A stretch of DNA of 64,000 nt. Origin: Gymnothorax reevesii (Eukaryota; Chordata; Actinopteri; Anguilliformes; Muraenidae). The notes beneath the pieces are model-generated. The model was not told the origin of the DNA. It ran no database searches and saw only the letters and a program-made list of their open reading frames with translations. Position numbers and translations under genes: made by a program. Of this stretch, positions 33,876 to 46,549 are shown one piece after another. The DNA is taken from positions 77,029,367 to 77,093,366 of the forward strand of contig CM056580.1 in NCBI GenBank assembly GCA_029721435.1. Reading direction: 5' to 3'. How positions within the stretch are numbered: the stretch's first letter is position 1; each line of letters begins with the position of its first letter.

Positions 33876-35345
33876 TTACCTTAATTGATGCTTCAGTCCA
33901 TTGCAAAATACAAAAGTAGTTCTCCCATTTGCCCTATGCATTCTCGCCACAGAAAGCTCCAAAACAATGACATCCAGGAACGTATTCAACCAATGTCTAT
34001 GTGTTAATATGTGAGGTTGTTGCCAGCGGACAGCAAGTATCATTTTAGCTGCAGTTAAGCCTGCTAAAAACACATTTTTTAAAGGATGGGGTAGCTGGAG
34101 ATTATTTAGGAGCATGACCGTGGGGGAGCATGGACTTTCAGTTCCCAGCATGTCAGACAGTGTGGAGGACACCAGCTCCCAAAAAGATGCCGCAGCACTG
34201 CATTTCCAAAACATGCATAAAAGTTCCTACATGCCCATCAGGACAGAGGTCACATAGTGGGGATGCAATAATTTTCATTGCATGGCGCTGTGATGGCTGG
34301 TGTTTTGAGAGGCCAAACGCAGCGGCCGGAACAAAAGGAAGCACAGGAATGCAAGAGAGACAAACACAGACAAAATAGGAGAGAGATTTGCACTTCCAAA
34401 GGACATAAATCCATTTCGAGGGAAACAAGGAAACAGAGCAAGCCAGACAGTATGAAACAAAGACAACGCACCAGACGGTGCACAGAGATAGGAAAGGAAA
34501 GATTCCCTTTAACTAACTCTTTCCTTTTTTGCAACTAATTCCTCAACACTTCTCTAGCTAGAGATCTTGGGGGCTACAGTGCAATGGGAACACTGACACT
34601 CCATCAAAGGTGGCGAGGCGGAATTTGGGTTTAAATAGAGTCCGGGCGCCGCCCACAATTGATGCCAGCTGGCCAAAGAATCCGATTGGGGGCAAAAAGA
34701 TATTGTCCCGGACGAGAGTAACAAAGAAAGCTTGACAGCCTCCAAAAACCATGACAGATGCTTCCTAGGTGTAAGGAAAGACTTCATTAGATGTGAGATG
34801 GGAGTTGTGTATTCCATGGTACACCTTATGCCTTCATGGAAAATCTTAACCGAAGATATAAAAACTAAGAAAATCCGGGGAGGTCATATGTAGCACACAA
34901 ATCCTCAAAAGAGCAGAGCCCATTGTCATGAAAAATGTCCTTGGAAACATAAATACCTTTATCACTCCAAGCAGGAAAAAAGAAAGGAATATTATCACAA
35001 GGGAGTGAGAAGTTATTAAAAATTGTGCTATTCACATGCCACTTCTGGACTGAATTGGATATTTTCTCAACAGAACACCATACAGTGAGAAGAAAAGAAA
35101 TAATAGGTCCTTAACGAAGCTTCAGACGCTTAGAGGAATTGCAGAACGAACCAGATCTTGCAGCCTGGAAGGAAAAGCAAGCTTTTCTTCCACAGGTCTC
35201 CAAGAAACCGATGCATTAGAATTAAACCATGTTGAGAGGGGGTGGAGTACAAATAACCAAAAGAAGAATTTAAAATTTGGAACTGAGAAACCACTCTCAG
35301 ATCTGTGTCGCTGTATGGTGGACATTTTGAGATTTTGACATTCAT
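33876..35345 (-). pseudogene. L1-type LINE, ORF2 C-terminal fragment
   Basis: On the minus strand the sequence begins near 35345 with the conserved post-RT block FSVPNFKFFFWLFVLHPLST and WFNSNASVSW. It continues in changing frames through KGIYVSKDIF and GLCSFEDLC-like text around 34900-34980. It ends with ASPLCDLCPDGHVGTFMH (34160-34270), read on as MFWKCSAAASFWELV and NVFLAGLTAAKMILA (34214-33876). This is the C-terminal part of an L1/Tx1-like ORF2, beyond the reverse transcriptase, that ends in the Cys-rich motif and the tail. Several frameshifts and stops, and poor match in 34280-34560, show decay and perhaps a small insertion. The element is 5' truncated. Confidence 0.8.
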
Positions 35346-38300
35346 AAGTAAGATGTAAGTACCTTGTTATTCGTATGAATCAAAAGATAAATGCCATAAC
35401 CGAATTGTGTTTATGTAAGATCAGTAAGATCTCACAGGTTTCCTCCTTTGTGGTGCTCATGCACACTGAATGCAGAGCTCTCATTGATCACAAAAAATTA
35501 TTTAAATTACCACCACTGATTTTGGTTACCTGCTCATTTTTTTTTTCCATTTAGACCTCCCTTTTACTGTTTCCTATTTCACTTGTACATCGTTTTTGTA
35601 TAAACCCTGATGTCTTGTTCTCCATTCTTCACAATCAAACTGTGGGGGGAAAAAAAATCAGTCGAACACAAAGTCACATTTAGTGGCATCACTAGAAAAT
35701 ATGAGCATAGGATTTTTGCTAATAGGAGTTCATTTTTTTCCCCCTGGGGTTGAAATTTATGGAGATATTCTATAATATTGGGACACTGAGATAAGAAAGC
35801 ACTGCCACCTGTTTGCACCCCTTAGGAGCATAAAGGTCCGAGCTGATCATACAGAGGAATGTGCTCGTTCTTTTAGGATATTACCAGGCCATTTAACGCT
35901 CTCTGGGTCTGATGGATGGGAAGTCAATGAAGGGCATCAAAGACAGGTGTTGAGTGTCATTATGATTTAAATTCATGAATTAATCATTGCATCTTTATTG
36001 TTGATAAAAAATCACTCCGAACAAATTGCCGAACAAAATGTAGAAATTAATAATAAGAGTACTGCACGGTCATGGAAAGAGTAATATCAGATACATATGT
36101 TTTCCTGTAAAGAAATGGACACAGAGAATCTCACAGGTGGAATAAACTATTCTAAATACTCACGTGTACAATGTCCCCTGACAAACTGACATCGAGAGCG
36201 ATCACTCTCCTCACTGCTGTTAGTACATGAGGAAAGGCTAATGCGGAATTTCTTAGTGTTGTGAAGCTGGTCTGTTGCATCGGTCCGCTGAGAGGTCTCG
36301 CCTCTTTGCAGTCTGGGTCTGTTCTCCTCAACTTTGAGGTGAGTCACTGCACCTTTATACACACAAATACACGCACACACACACGCGCACACACACACAC
36401 ACACACACACACTCAACCAAACGCATACTCAAAAATGCACTTGCAAACTCAACCATACATACAGTACAAACACACACATGGACGCACAAACACACATATA
36501 CAAACACACACATAGACATACAAACACAATTAAACTGCAAAATGCTGAAAAGTTCAGAAGCCACTGCTTCAATATAGGGGAAGAAAGGAAAAAATGGCAA
36601 CCGCACCATGGATTCATTCCTCAATCACTTTCCCACTGCAGCACATTGGCGAGAGGGATTGTTGATCAAGCCATGAAGAATCATGGGTCTGAGTTTTCAC
36701 AGCCCTACAAATTCAGTCAGTATTGAGGGCAGCTCTTAGGAAAATAAGTAGGACGCTTACTAAATTGAGTGAATTAATATGTATGTTTACTAGAAAGAAC
36801 AACACAAAATGTCAATACAATTCAGACAGAAACTAATCGGGCAAAGTTAATGCAAGGGCTTATTGACCAAGTGGTAATTACGGGTGTAATTTGCATTAAA
36901 AAACTGAAATGTCTTAAGTAAATGTCAATGAATAATACATAGTGATAAATATTTAATATAGGTTGAGCAGCGGAATTACCACGAGTTATTTAAAATTCAC
37001 GAAGCTTGCCATGTAGAATGCATATCCAGGAAAGAGTATAGACTTCTTTATCAAGCATTATGTTGTTTCCCATTCTCTGTTTCTTGGCAATATTCTTTCA
37101 TCAAATTTAGAATTCATGAGTTTTTACCTTTTAAAGTACAACGCAAATAAACAAGCACAAATAAAAAAAGCCCCCTTTTAGTTAGCTGTACTTACTAATT
37201 TCTAAGCTGACGACATAATCCTCGGACGGCATAGGCAGTGTGTAATTTATTGGTGTGGCTGTATAGAGTAAGGAAGCAAAGGCTAGTCACCATGTGAGTC
37301 GGAGGAATCATGTGCCGTGGCATCTTCCCCTTGAATAGATGAGTGCAATTCACTTTGCGGTGGGCTAAAAAGTTCACGGTAGGGAAAAAGGGGAGGTATC
37401 CAAAAAAAGAAAAAAAATAACAGTGGCGTTTATTCACCTCTGTTTATTGCAGGTTGCTCCCACTCTATAATACAGGCTCTTTGTTACTTTGTCTTAATCT
37501 CTTTTGTTATCAGTTGACTGATCTAGTGCAGCGATTCTGCAGATAAAATTGGCTCGATTCAACCTAGGGGAGCCCCGAGCAGGGCACGTGGTCCCTTTGA
37601 GTGCGTAAAATCAACATTCTCACACAATAATCACTTTGCAGAAATTGTCTTGACTAATTAGGTTTAATTTTCATGCCCTCAGGTAATAGTTTTCACACTT
37701 CGTTATTAGAGTGCACAGTAGTTCAGTGTCTCAAAAAAATCAGAGAGAGGAGTTCCAATGAAGGTCGGTCAGGTAAACTCATGCATTTTGTTAAAATACT
37801 TACAGGCAGGAGGATGTCAAAACATTAACTCCGATGGAATAATCTGCTCTGGCCGTGATCCCTACCAGTAGCAGAGCAATACAACAAAATTAAACAGGAA
37901 GAAGAACTTCTGAATTCCTCCAATGTCAGACTAAGCAGAGCCAAGCATATGGAGGCTGAGGTGGAGGCAGCAACAAAAAAGTTCTCACCATGCTCATGAG
38001 GGGGTAGCTGATTGACCATTTTATGGAAAAACCAAATCAGGCAATTCTTGTGTACCCCTATTTCATGTGTTATAATTCAAGACCTCAGCATCACAGAGAG
38101 TGGAAAAATAAATGGCACAAGACACTTGTAGCATTTAGAACACCAGCTTATTTCAGTTTATTTTCCCAATTTTAGTGCAGAATATGGGCCAAAAAAAAAA
38201 TCATGAAAATTCAACAGTTCAATGTCTTATTAAAGCTCTGTATATCAAAAACTGTTAATGCTAGAAAAGTGGCTCAAAGCTGACAACTGCACTTTTGTGA

Positions 38301-38906
38301 CCAGTCATTTTATACCTAATTCCAGATTCTAATAATTATTGCATCAACATGTGCATTGAGACTGTCCAAAAATTCTAAATCAGGTTCAAAATTTGGAGAT
38401 GTTTTTGTTGATGAGCAACAGCTGGAATGGAGGAAATTACACCAGTCTGGGATACATTCATGTCTTCAAAAAAATTCTTGTTGAAATCTTCAACCATTCA
38501 AATTTTAGAGCAGTTTTTAAAAAAAAAATAGAAAAGAGCCTATTTTTGCTGGATTTATAAAGTATCATAGAAAAACAAGCACAATAAAGGCCAGATGCCG
38601 AAACAAACCAGAAAATGCAAACAGGATGGACATCAGTGGTCTCCAAAAACCTTTCCAACCCAAAATGTATAAGTTATTGATAAAAAAAAAATGAATTTTT
38701 GTAATTTGTCTCTTTTTTACTGGAGGCCTATCAGCCAGCATGCATACTCATTAAAAAAAACATATATTATGATGGAATGTTTTTAGAATGTTTATCTTGC
38801 AAGAAAATTGCTTGTTACCACCTCCTACAATGTGGACATGAGGTTCGACTTTCGGAGATATACAAAATGATGAAAAAAAGAGTGAATACTATTTACTAGA
38901 AAGACC
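35346..38906. other. Unassigned 3.5 kb
   Basis: AT-rich text without recognised genes or paired element ends. Open frames over the CA repeat at 36358-36412 are artefacts of simple sequence. A-runs occur at about 38190 and 38519. Confidence 0.5.
36358..36412. repeat. (CA)n microsatellite
   Basis: A CA run with two CG interruptions lies inside a longer ACAC-rich tract extending to about 36525. Confidence 0.95.
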
Positions 38907-39074
38907 AGGCTGCATACTCAGTCTTGCAGTGCTCCACTATTCTGTAGGTCATGGACATCAGTAAAACAGAATTGATCTGCCACAATGCAGAGAGGGACAT
39001 CACAAGAGCAACACTTGCGCAACAGCTTGTTCATCTTCTTCCTTCTGCAGCAAAACATGCAATAGAGCGTAACT
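38907..39074 (-). pseudogene. piggyBac-type transposase, C-terminal zinc-binding remnant
   Basis: The minus strand reads through YCMFCCRRKK, LLRKCCSC, DVPLC and DQFCF, then stops at TGA. The spacing of paired cysteines and the VPLC...D..CF ending match the cysteine-rich tail of piggyBac-like transposases, which binds the element ends. Upstream catalytic sequence (to the right) was not recognised, and TTAA-flanked ends were not found. The motif is short, so a chance match cannot be excluded. Confidence 0.5.
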
Positions 39075-39962
39075 CCTTAAAGGTGCCCCTCTGATTCTGA
39101 CACATTTAACTTACCACCTATTCACCTAATTCACAACGAAACAGCAAGCTTGTATAAACTTGTTTTACAACCTATAAGGAGCAAGTATAGGTCACTAACA
39201 TTGTAATATCTGACATACACCATATATTCACAGACAAGACATTCTACCATCAGAAAAATGCAGGATATATGCTACCCTTGATTAAACTGACATCAGTGCA
39301 TCAAACATGACAGTGGGTAGACTGTAGTCCTCGAGCTGTACACATAAAATCGCGTAAACCTAGGCATGCTATATCGTTGACTATGATATACTGTATATTC
39401 TAAAACAGATTGCCACACTGGGCAAAATGCCCTTTTTTTCCATATTATTAACAAAGCTTAATGAACTACCTGCTGCAGTATGATAATCATGGCAATGGTA
39501 GATTACTTATAAACCAAAAATAGCGAGCTTAGTAACTGAAATATTCCAAACTACAGTAGGCCTACTTACACATCAAGGCGAAAGACTCCCCTTAGTAGAC
39601 TTTGTCTTCCACAGCATTAAAGTTGTGAGGCTCATGAAATCTTCCAATCCTGTTCCGTTCGGACTTCCTCCCGGTGTCAATGTCTGTATTGTTTTTCCAT
39701 CCCACTAAAGTAATGTGAACACACCTGGATTGTGTACGGTAGGGGTTTTTTTTTTTCTCTCTTTCAATGTACTCATGTAATTCAAATATGCAAAGTTTAT
39801 AAAATGAAACCTCACTTGCTGTTTCACAAGGGTTTATATATTTTTTTCGGAAGAGCATTCAAAATCTTTCAATTATCGTGGAAAGTTCATATTGTCTTCT
39901 CTTGGATAAGATGCCTGTCAATCAACAGATAATTACCAGGAAAATTGAACAGCTGTGCTTTA
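39075..39962. other. Unassigned sequence
   Basis: No gene or element end recognised. Confidence 0.45.
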
Positions 39963-39970
39963 CTCAGTAC

Positions 39971-40723
39971 CAGTGGCGTCTCTGGAAGTGATAGTTGGTG
40001 GGGCCCGAGCCATGCCTTTGCGTCAATGATTATTCCTGGCTTGTACTCAGTTATTTTCCATTATTAACACGTTTTCCAATTATGACAATAATCCTCTGTC
40101 AATCAAAGTTAAAGTTTCTCTCTCCGTGCGATCTATTGCGACTAAATAATGGGATAAATTCAGATCAGAAAAATTATTTAAGCCACTCAAAAATTGGCCA
40201 GCGCTTTATGAAAGACAAACTGCTTTCAAACGTCAGCGCTACCTTTTCCACACATCAAGTGATTTAACTGGCACTTCATGATCATATTGTTTAAATAAAA
40301 TAAAAACCATTTGAAACGTCTGTGTGCCTTTCTGAATAACGCTGGTTTAAATGCACGAAATTACGCATCCAGATTAATGATTGTCGCCATACCGAAATGT
40401 ACCGAACCGTACCGCCGTGTTCTCGGAGTGAATCTATTGCTCAGTCCCTCAAGCAAGATGCATGTCGCGATTGCAACTATTAAAGCAACCAATCCACGCA
40501 AATTTCTTGCGGACAAAAAATAATTCGCCAAGACATTGCAACTTTCATTGCCACTTTTCGGAAAAAGTTACTGCAAAAAATCAATAAAACAACAAAAAAG
40601 CTGGGAAAATCCTGGAAGGATTGTTTGTCAATTATGCGAATGATTCCGTGCAAGTCAGGGTCAGTAATTGTTTTAAAGGGGAGCTCTGGGCCCCACCAAT
40701 CTTCAGTCCTAGAGACGCTCCTG
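39971..40723. mobile_element. Non-autonomous hAT element, 753 bp (hAT-E)
   Basis: The ends CAGTGGCGTCTCTGG and, reversed, CAGGAGCGTCTCTAGG are inverted repeats that both continue into TTGGTGGGGCCC. The 8-bp duplication CTCAGTAC is perfect (39963-39970 and 40724-40731). The interior holds only short open frames. Confidence 0.95.
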
Positions 40724-40731
40724 CTCAGTAC

Positions 40732-42191
40732 AAAGTCAGCTGATGCTCATCAGGCTGTATTTCTGGGAGAGTTTATTTGAGACCATAACTGACCACTGAA
40801 CCTGCAAGGGATCTAGCAGCACATACATCAATGGTTGGGTAATACATTTTTGCTACTAAATTGTTTTAGTGGAATTTACCTTCCTGCACCTGCACCTTCT
40901 TGTAGCGAAACAAAGTTTTCATGAACTGCTGGATAGATGCTATTAGAAAAACGTATGTTAGGCTGTTTGCAGATCAGGCGTAGTTGAGGGGTTTAATTCA
41001 TACAATTCCTAGGCAACAGTGGAGGGACTTAAAATGTCTATATTATAAATAGTTTACGGGCACTGCTTACTCATGAATATTCAGTTTTCATTTCTCGTCT
41101 GCTCCATATTGTTAGGACACTGCAACTGAATGCATCATTTGAGCAGGTTAATCAAAGGGATGGAACAGCAGAGCTAAGTGAGTTTGATCTGCCTAAATTG
41201 GCCACCATGTTACTATGACTGTTGTTTTCACTCTCTGACTGGTATATTCACAGTGACGATGGTGCAACCAGTTGCAGACTCTGCTCTCGTCAAGTGTTGT
41301 AGACTCTGGTTTGAGTTTCCAGCCTAAACTGGTTTCACTTATTATTGGGTTCATTGTATGAGGAAGAAAAAGACAACCCATCAAAGAATTGTCATGTCCA
41401 ATTAATAAATAAATAAATATCAGTCAGCAAGGACTGACATATGTTGTCTAATGTGTTCAATGCGTTTGAATGCAATATCTGTCCATTCAAAGAGCATTGC
41501 TATTCAGCCTTTGTTCGTCTTTCCCTCATTAACCTTTGGAGAAGCACACACAAGTGAGGCAGGATGACACGCCAGAGCCCATCCTTCTATCCCGGACTTT
41601 GCAATGCACAGCACGCGACAGCTGAAACAGAAAAATGCAGCAGCCTGAAATATGGATTATGTTCAGCCCTAATGAAGGAGCTGGGATGTGTGCCTACTTT
41701 TTCACAATCCCTCAAAGTCAACATTGTTTCTGTGGTAATGCTACCAAAGGTCAAAGAGATGAGAAATAAAAGTTGCTTTGCATTTGCACTCTGCTCGTGG
41801 CCTACGGCTATTTTTCCCAAAGGTCTCGAGATGATGTATTCATTTGACTAAATAGAATCAAAGCTGCCCTCTGAAAGCAGCGCCTCTACGTGCACCTCTC
41901 ATGCCCTTCACATCTCGCACTCCTACATTATCAGCTCATGGTAAAATATTATCTTTCCAGCATTTTCTAGACTGGCGTATACTGTAAATATGATGTCTTG
42001 TTCTTTTACAGGCCTTCATTTTCCTTCAAAAATGCATTTAGAAAATAAAAGTTGGCATAAAGTTAGAATTTTCCTTCTGTGCTATTAAACAATAGAAAAT
42101 GTGCAGTCCTTCAGTTTAAACTGCAAGCAGTACTGCGTACAGGTAGGCGAAACTCACTTAAGGAAAGAATGAATGGCCCAAGTGAACAAAC
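40732..42191. other. Unassigned 1.5 kb
   Basis: A short AATA repeat at about 41403-41418 is the only repeat. No gene is supported. Confidence 0.5.
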
Positions 42192-42194
42192 TAA

Positions 42195-43705
42195 GGTTGA
42201 ATCCCACTTTACCCCTTGGCCCTACCACTTAGCCCTACCCCTTCATTTTGTGCGTTCAAGTGTAGGGGAAGTGATGTCCTGACACTTGCTGAGACACAGG
42301 GGTAGGATGAAGTGGCAGTACTCCTTCAAACAAATATTTTTCAGGGGGGAACACTGCAAACCAAGGGGTAAGACAGATCTCCCTCAGTATCTCGCAAATC
42401 ATTGGCAAGATGATGACGAACACTACCGAAGCACCAAAAGAAATGCATAAATGTAAATAGTTTCCTGGTAAATAAAATATAAAAACCACTGGATCACCTT
42501 AATTCGGTTGCGTTTTAATATATTGTGGACAGTTTGTTTGTAACAAATGTAACAAAAATCGCTAGTAGTGTACGTGTGTTCGCTCATGTCTCTAGCAAAA
42601 TAGCTAAAGTTACTATTATTATGAGGCTGATTTTTGCATGACGGCCAAGCAGTGAAGTTGCTGCACGTTACTGCTCCCCCAGCAGGGTAAGAGCACGGAT
42701 CTCTGGAACATAGCACCATTTGTCAGTCGCCAAGCTATGATCATTTTTATTTGCTGATTTACGATCGATTAATAGCATGAAATGTGTGAGTTGCGAACGA
42801 AGCACCCATGCTATTTCCATCTCAGTCAGAGAAATAATACCATCATTTCCATGGTTGGGAGGCAGAGCAGAAAAAATCACGTCTATATAAAATCTTGGCT
42901 ATTTTCAGCATGATTCATCCTTTCATGCCCTATAATATTAAGATTCAAGATATTTATTTGTCCCCATGGGGCGATAAGTTGTGCCGCAGTAGCAATAAAA
43001 AACAGAACAACAACAGCAACACACAACAACAACGATGCTAACAAACTAAAACACAAGATTTAAAAAAAAAAAAAAAAAGCATACCAGTTAATCGAATATT
43101 CTTGTGTTCTGTCATTGTAGGGACTCCAGAGCATTCCTGACAGCTTTTTAGGTTCTAAGCATACATACAATACATGTGTAGCTATTGTATTCTGTTTCAT
43201 TTTCTGTGATCACAGATCATCACTCAAACAACAGATATATGAATAAAATAAATGACTGTTTATTTGTGATTACGTGTATATGATAACCAGTTGTTCCGAT
43301 ATTAGTCACGACCGTGGTAGCTTGCTAGCATGCTAGCAAACATTTGGCTAACTTCACAAAACATGTTTGTGGTCTATTTTACATTCCCTAAGTTAATTCA
43401 TCTGCATTCCCAGGCGTCAGACATGTCTTCTTCATGCATTTTTACTGCTCGCTGCCAATAACAGAAAAAATATGCCGATAGCCTAGGCAAGCGAGATGAC
43501 CACAGTTTCAGATGGCATTGTTAATTTTTCTGGAAACAAACTCTACGCGTCTATTTGTTGCACAACGGACAATTCCTGATGACGTATTAGGGTCTCCAAG
43601 GGGGAATATTCAACCACTACCCTATGCAACTCCGTTTCCAGAGATGAAGCTAGGGCAATGGGTAGGGGTAGGGGTTGAGCTGAAAATAAGAATTGGGATT
43701 GGGCC
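42195..43705. mobile_element. PIF/Harbinger-like element with TAA target duplication
   Basis: The left end GGTTGAATCCCACTTT and the right end (reverse complement GGCCCAATCCCAATTC) are related inverted repeats. Both are followed by CCCTACCCCT-type subterminal text. TAA flanks each end (42192-42194 and 43706-43708), the usual 3-bp Harbinger duplication. At 42945-43080 lies a foreign-looking segment starting AAGATTCAAGATATTTATTT and ending in an A run, probably an inserted retroposon. No transposase or Myb-like gene was seen, so the 1.5 kb copy is non-autonomous. Confidence 0.72.
42945..43080 (+). repeat. Short retroposon-like insert ending in poly(A)
   Basis: AGATTCAAGATATTTATTTG opens a segment common in fish DNA. 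CAACAACA repeats follow, then about 17 A bases (43062-43078). Confidence 0.45.
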
Positions 43706-43708
43706 TAA

Positions 43709-44315
43709 ATGGCTATTTCATAGTCATGTGGGGGGGGGACAGTACCATTCTATGGTACTGTTCTTCTCTACCATAAGAAAGGAGTGCTGTTGATTGATCC
43801 TCATTATTCATTATGTTTGACCATGAACCGTCCAATATGTTGGGTGTGTGGCGAGCAATGAGAAAAGAAAGGTAGTATGTATTCTATTTTACAGAAGAAA
43901 CAAAAGTTTTCCATTTTACTGAAACTGATCCCAGCTGGTTAGTCGTGGTTCCCTGCACATGCAGTTCCAGTGAGATGGCTTCCAGCTGTGGCAGGAGATG
44001 GCAACTGAATCTTTTGTTTTCCAGTCACTGGGTGCTCAAGAAGTGAATTCACTGCAAAGCCAGGTTTTGCAAATTTGGAAGTTAAACCAAATAAACCAAA
44101 GAGGTGTACAACTGGCAGAATATTTTCCTCTGAAGAGGGACGTACAAGCAGGCTGAACAAATGTCACTACAGATCACCTCATGTTTGAGGTGGGGCAAAG
44201 TCATGATCCTAGCAAGACAGGGCTGATTTAATGAATGTACTTTGGCCCAGTGTTTAATGCATTATCATGCATTGCTGCTGTAACACAAGGGTGAGTTGCA
44301 ATGTTATAACTCCCT
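43709..44315. other. Unassigned sequence
   Basis: No feature recognised up to the L1 target duplication. Confidence 0.45.
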
Positions 44316-44330
44316 GGACAAGGGCAATCT

Positions 44331-45952
44331 TTTTTTTTTTTTCTCCAAAATATTTTTATTGCAGTATCAAATGTAACCAATACAAATGTACAAAGAAGCA
44401 ATTATTCTTTTCTTATTTTCAGGGTTAACACATAACTATAATGAAAATCAGCGGTATCAAAAATAGAATATTGTATAAAAATAAGAGTATGACAGTGCAA
44501 GCAATGTCCAGTATTGTGGTTGCTGAGCACATCTTTAAGCAGTTTGTACCAACTGAGCAAAAAATACAAACAAAACCCGGTAGGTAATCTATAGTAATCT
44601 AGTCAGTAGAAAACAGTCCTGTAACCCTGGATACTACAAATTCCATATTACATATCGTTCTGCCCCGCTGCTCCACCATTCAGACCTCTCAAATGCCACA
44701 TAACTGCTCCCCATGTCTTATCAAATTTTTCCAATCTTCCTGTATTCATAAATCTAAGTTTCTCAAGATGGAGAGTTTCCCCCAACTCCCTCAACCACAT
44801 CTCAAAAGTCGGCACAGAGTCAGACTTCCATAGTCGCAGGATGAACTTTCTAGCTAGTACTGCACCCATGTAAACAGCCCATTTGTCAGTGCCGAGATTC
44901 AGAGCAGCATCACTGGTTGTGCCCAGAATGGCCACCAGGGGGTCTGGTTTCCAGATTTTGTTAAATGCCTTTGTGTAGAAGTCAAATATTGCAGACCAGT
45001 AAGAGTGGAGATTGGGGCACGACCAGAATTGGTGTGTTAGGGTGCCTGGTTGGCTGTTGCATTTGTTGCGCAGTTCTTAGAGATTCAGATACATTTTGCT
45101 CATCTTGACCTTTGAGTAGTGCAACTTATGGATGACTTTAAATTGTATCAAATTAAGTCTGGCGTTTCCAGAGCACCGTGAATATTCCCAAGGCATGACT
45201 CCCAATACACTTCATCCAGGGTTAACCCCAACTCTGTCTCCCATTCAACTTTTTGTTTTTCTGTGCTGCTTGCTTTGTGATTATTAAGTGTCTGGTACAG
45301 AACCGACACTGCTCCTCTACTTCCTGGTCTAACATTAATTATCCTCTCCAGTGTTGCATGGGTTGGAATATCTGCGTATGTATGTATATGGGATCTTATA
45401 AAGCTCCGCATCTGTAAGTAGCGGAAAAAATCTGTGGCTGGGAGACTGAATCTGGTCCTTATTTGTTCAAATGACATAAGGTGGCCCCCCTGGTATAGGT
45501 CGCTCAGACACACAGCGCCCGCCTCTTTCCAGCGGACGAACCCGGGGTCTGCGTGGGGTGGTAGAAAGGCGTGGTTGTTATGGATTGGGCTGTCAGTATA
45601 AATATCAGGGGCTTTCAAGTACAACTTAATCTGTTTCCATATTCTCAGCGAGTTATGAACCATAAAACTCCTCTCATAGATAGACGTGTTAGTGTTAACA
45701 GGGCTGTTCAGCAGAGCTGGGAGAGAGGTGCCCTGACAAGCTGCTCTCTCTATGTCCAGCCAGGCTGGGGTGTCCTCCGTCTCCTTTGTGGGACTACAGT
45801 TTCGCCAGAAAGACAAAATATTCGGGTGTGCAGCCCAATAATAGAGTTTAAAGTCTGGTAGTCCAAAGCCTCTCTCCTCTTTAGTTTTGCCTAAATGTTT
45901 TTTGCTAATCCGCACAGTTTTGTTTTGCCAAATGAATGGGGTTAAAATAGAG
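44331..45952 (-). mobile_element. 5'-truncated L1-type LINE with 15-bp target duplication
   Basis: The 3' end is at 44331, where the minus-strand poly(A) appears as 12 T bases. GGACAAGGGCAATCT flanks the whole structure at 44316-44330 and at 52026-52040, beyond the later LTR element. The truncated 5' end therefore lies at the AGAG next to the LTR element. Only the last 1.6 kb of the LINE, all ORF2 tail and 3' UTR, was inserted. Confidence 0.92.
44648..45915 (-). pseudogene. L1 ORF2 C-terminal region
   Basis: The piece 45915-45148 is open for 255 codons. It starts with RISKKHLGKTKEERGFGLPD and FKLYYWAAHPN, the post-RT segment of L1 ORF2, and continues through FEQIRTRFSLPATDFFRYLQ. Reading crosses a stop near 45080. 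It then gives HQFWSCPNLHSYW-type text, the Cys/His region, and the tail ILGTTSDAALNLGTDK with ARKFILRLWK before the final stop at about 44648. The reverse transcriptase and endonuclease are absent because of 5' truncation. Few stops in 1.27 kb suggest a fairly young insertion, older than the LTR element within it. Confidence 0.9.
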
Positions 45953-46445
45953 TGTAATGTGAATATAGGCCACTAGATGGCAGTATTTACCTTTTTTTTG
46001 TAAAGCTCAGACTGGAGTCATGTTTAGACATGTCCTGGACATGTCTGGGGCAAGTCTCAGAAAGTAAAAAAAAAGAGGTCTAAATGTGGGTGGGGTCTGC
46101 AAAAGAGTATATAAGGAAAAGAATTGAGACAGTAAAGTAGTAGGAGAAATTGCAAGAAGATGACCAGACCTGCCATTCTGTTCAAGACCTGTGACATTTC
46201 TTATGTGGATTTCTTTGCCTGTGATTGAGCATTTTCATTATCCAGGACATCACCAAGCCACCCCACAAAAAGGGACTGTAAATATTTCTTTTTTTTTCCT
46301 AATCAATCTTGGTCTTTAGGTTCATTAGTTGTTAGTTAGTTGTTATTGTCTTTGTCTGTTAAATTAAATGTGTTTAAGTTTTAAAAACTGTGTGTCATCC
46401 CTTGCTGTTGCTGTTGTGTTGTTTTAAAGTAATAACAAATTGGGG
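45953..46445 (+). repeat. 5' LTR
   Basis: Matches 51522-52013. Motifs include a TATA box at 46108-46115 and a weak ATTAAA polyadenylation signal at 46363-46368. The last bases of the 3' LTR (CCATAACA) are missing here: the homology runs straight into the primer binding site. Confidence 0.93.
46108..46115 (+). promoter_or_regulatory. LTR TATA box
   Basis: TATATAAG lies about 155 bp inside the LTR, the usual place for the U3 promoter. The same box is at 51677-51684 in the 3' LTR. Confidence 0.7.
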
Positions 46446-46458
46446 GCTCGTCCGGGAT
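46441..46458 (+). promoter_or_regulatory. Primer binding site for tRNA-Pro
   Basis: TGGGGGCTCGTCCGGGAT is the 18-base tRNA-Pro site also used by murine leukaemia virus. It would prime minus-strand DNA synthesis. Its first five bases coincide with the end of the LTR homology, which is unusual (see findings). Confidence 0.9.
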
Positions 46459-46549
46459 GGACCATTTTGTGACTCATTTATTAAAAATCTAACATTTCAA
46501 ATTGTAAAAAATTTTTTTTTAATTGAATACATATATATTGACAACAGCA

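Noticed and set aside
36261..36624. Several overlapping open frames across the CA repeat
   Set aside because: They encode alternating Thr/His or Val/Cys runs from simple sequence.
45571..45861. Plus-strand open frame of 96 codons
   Set aside because: It is the antisense shadow of the L1 ORF2 tail.
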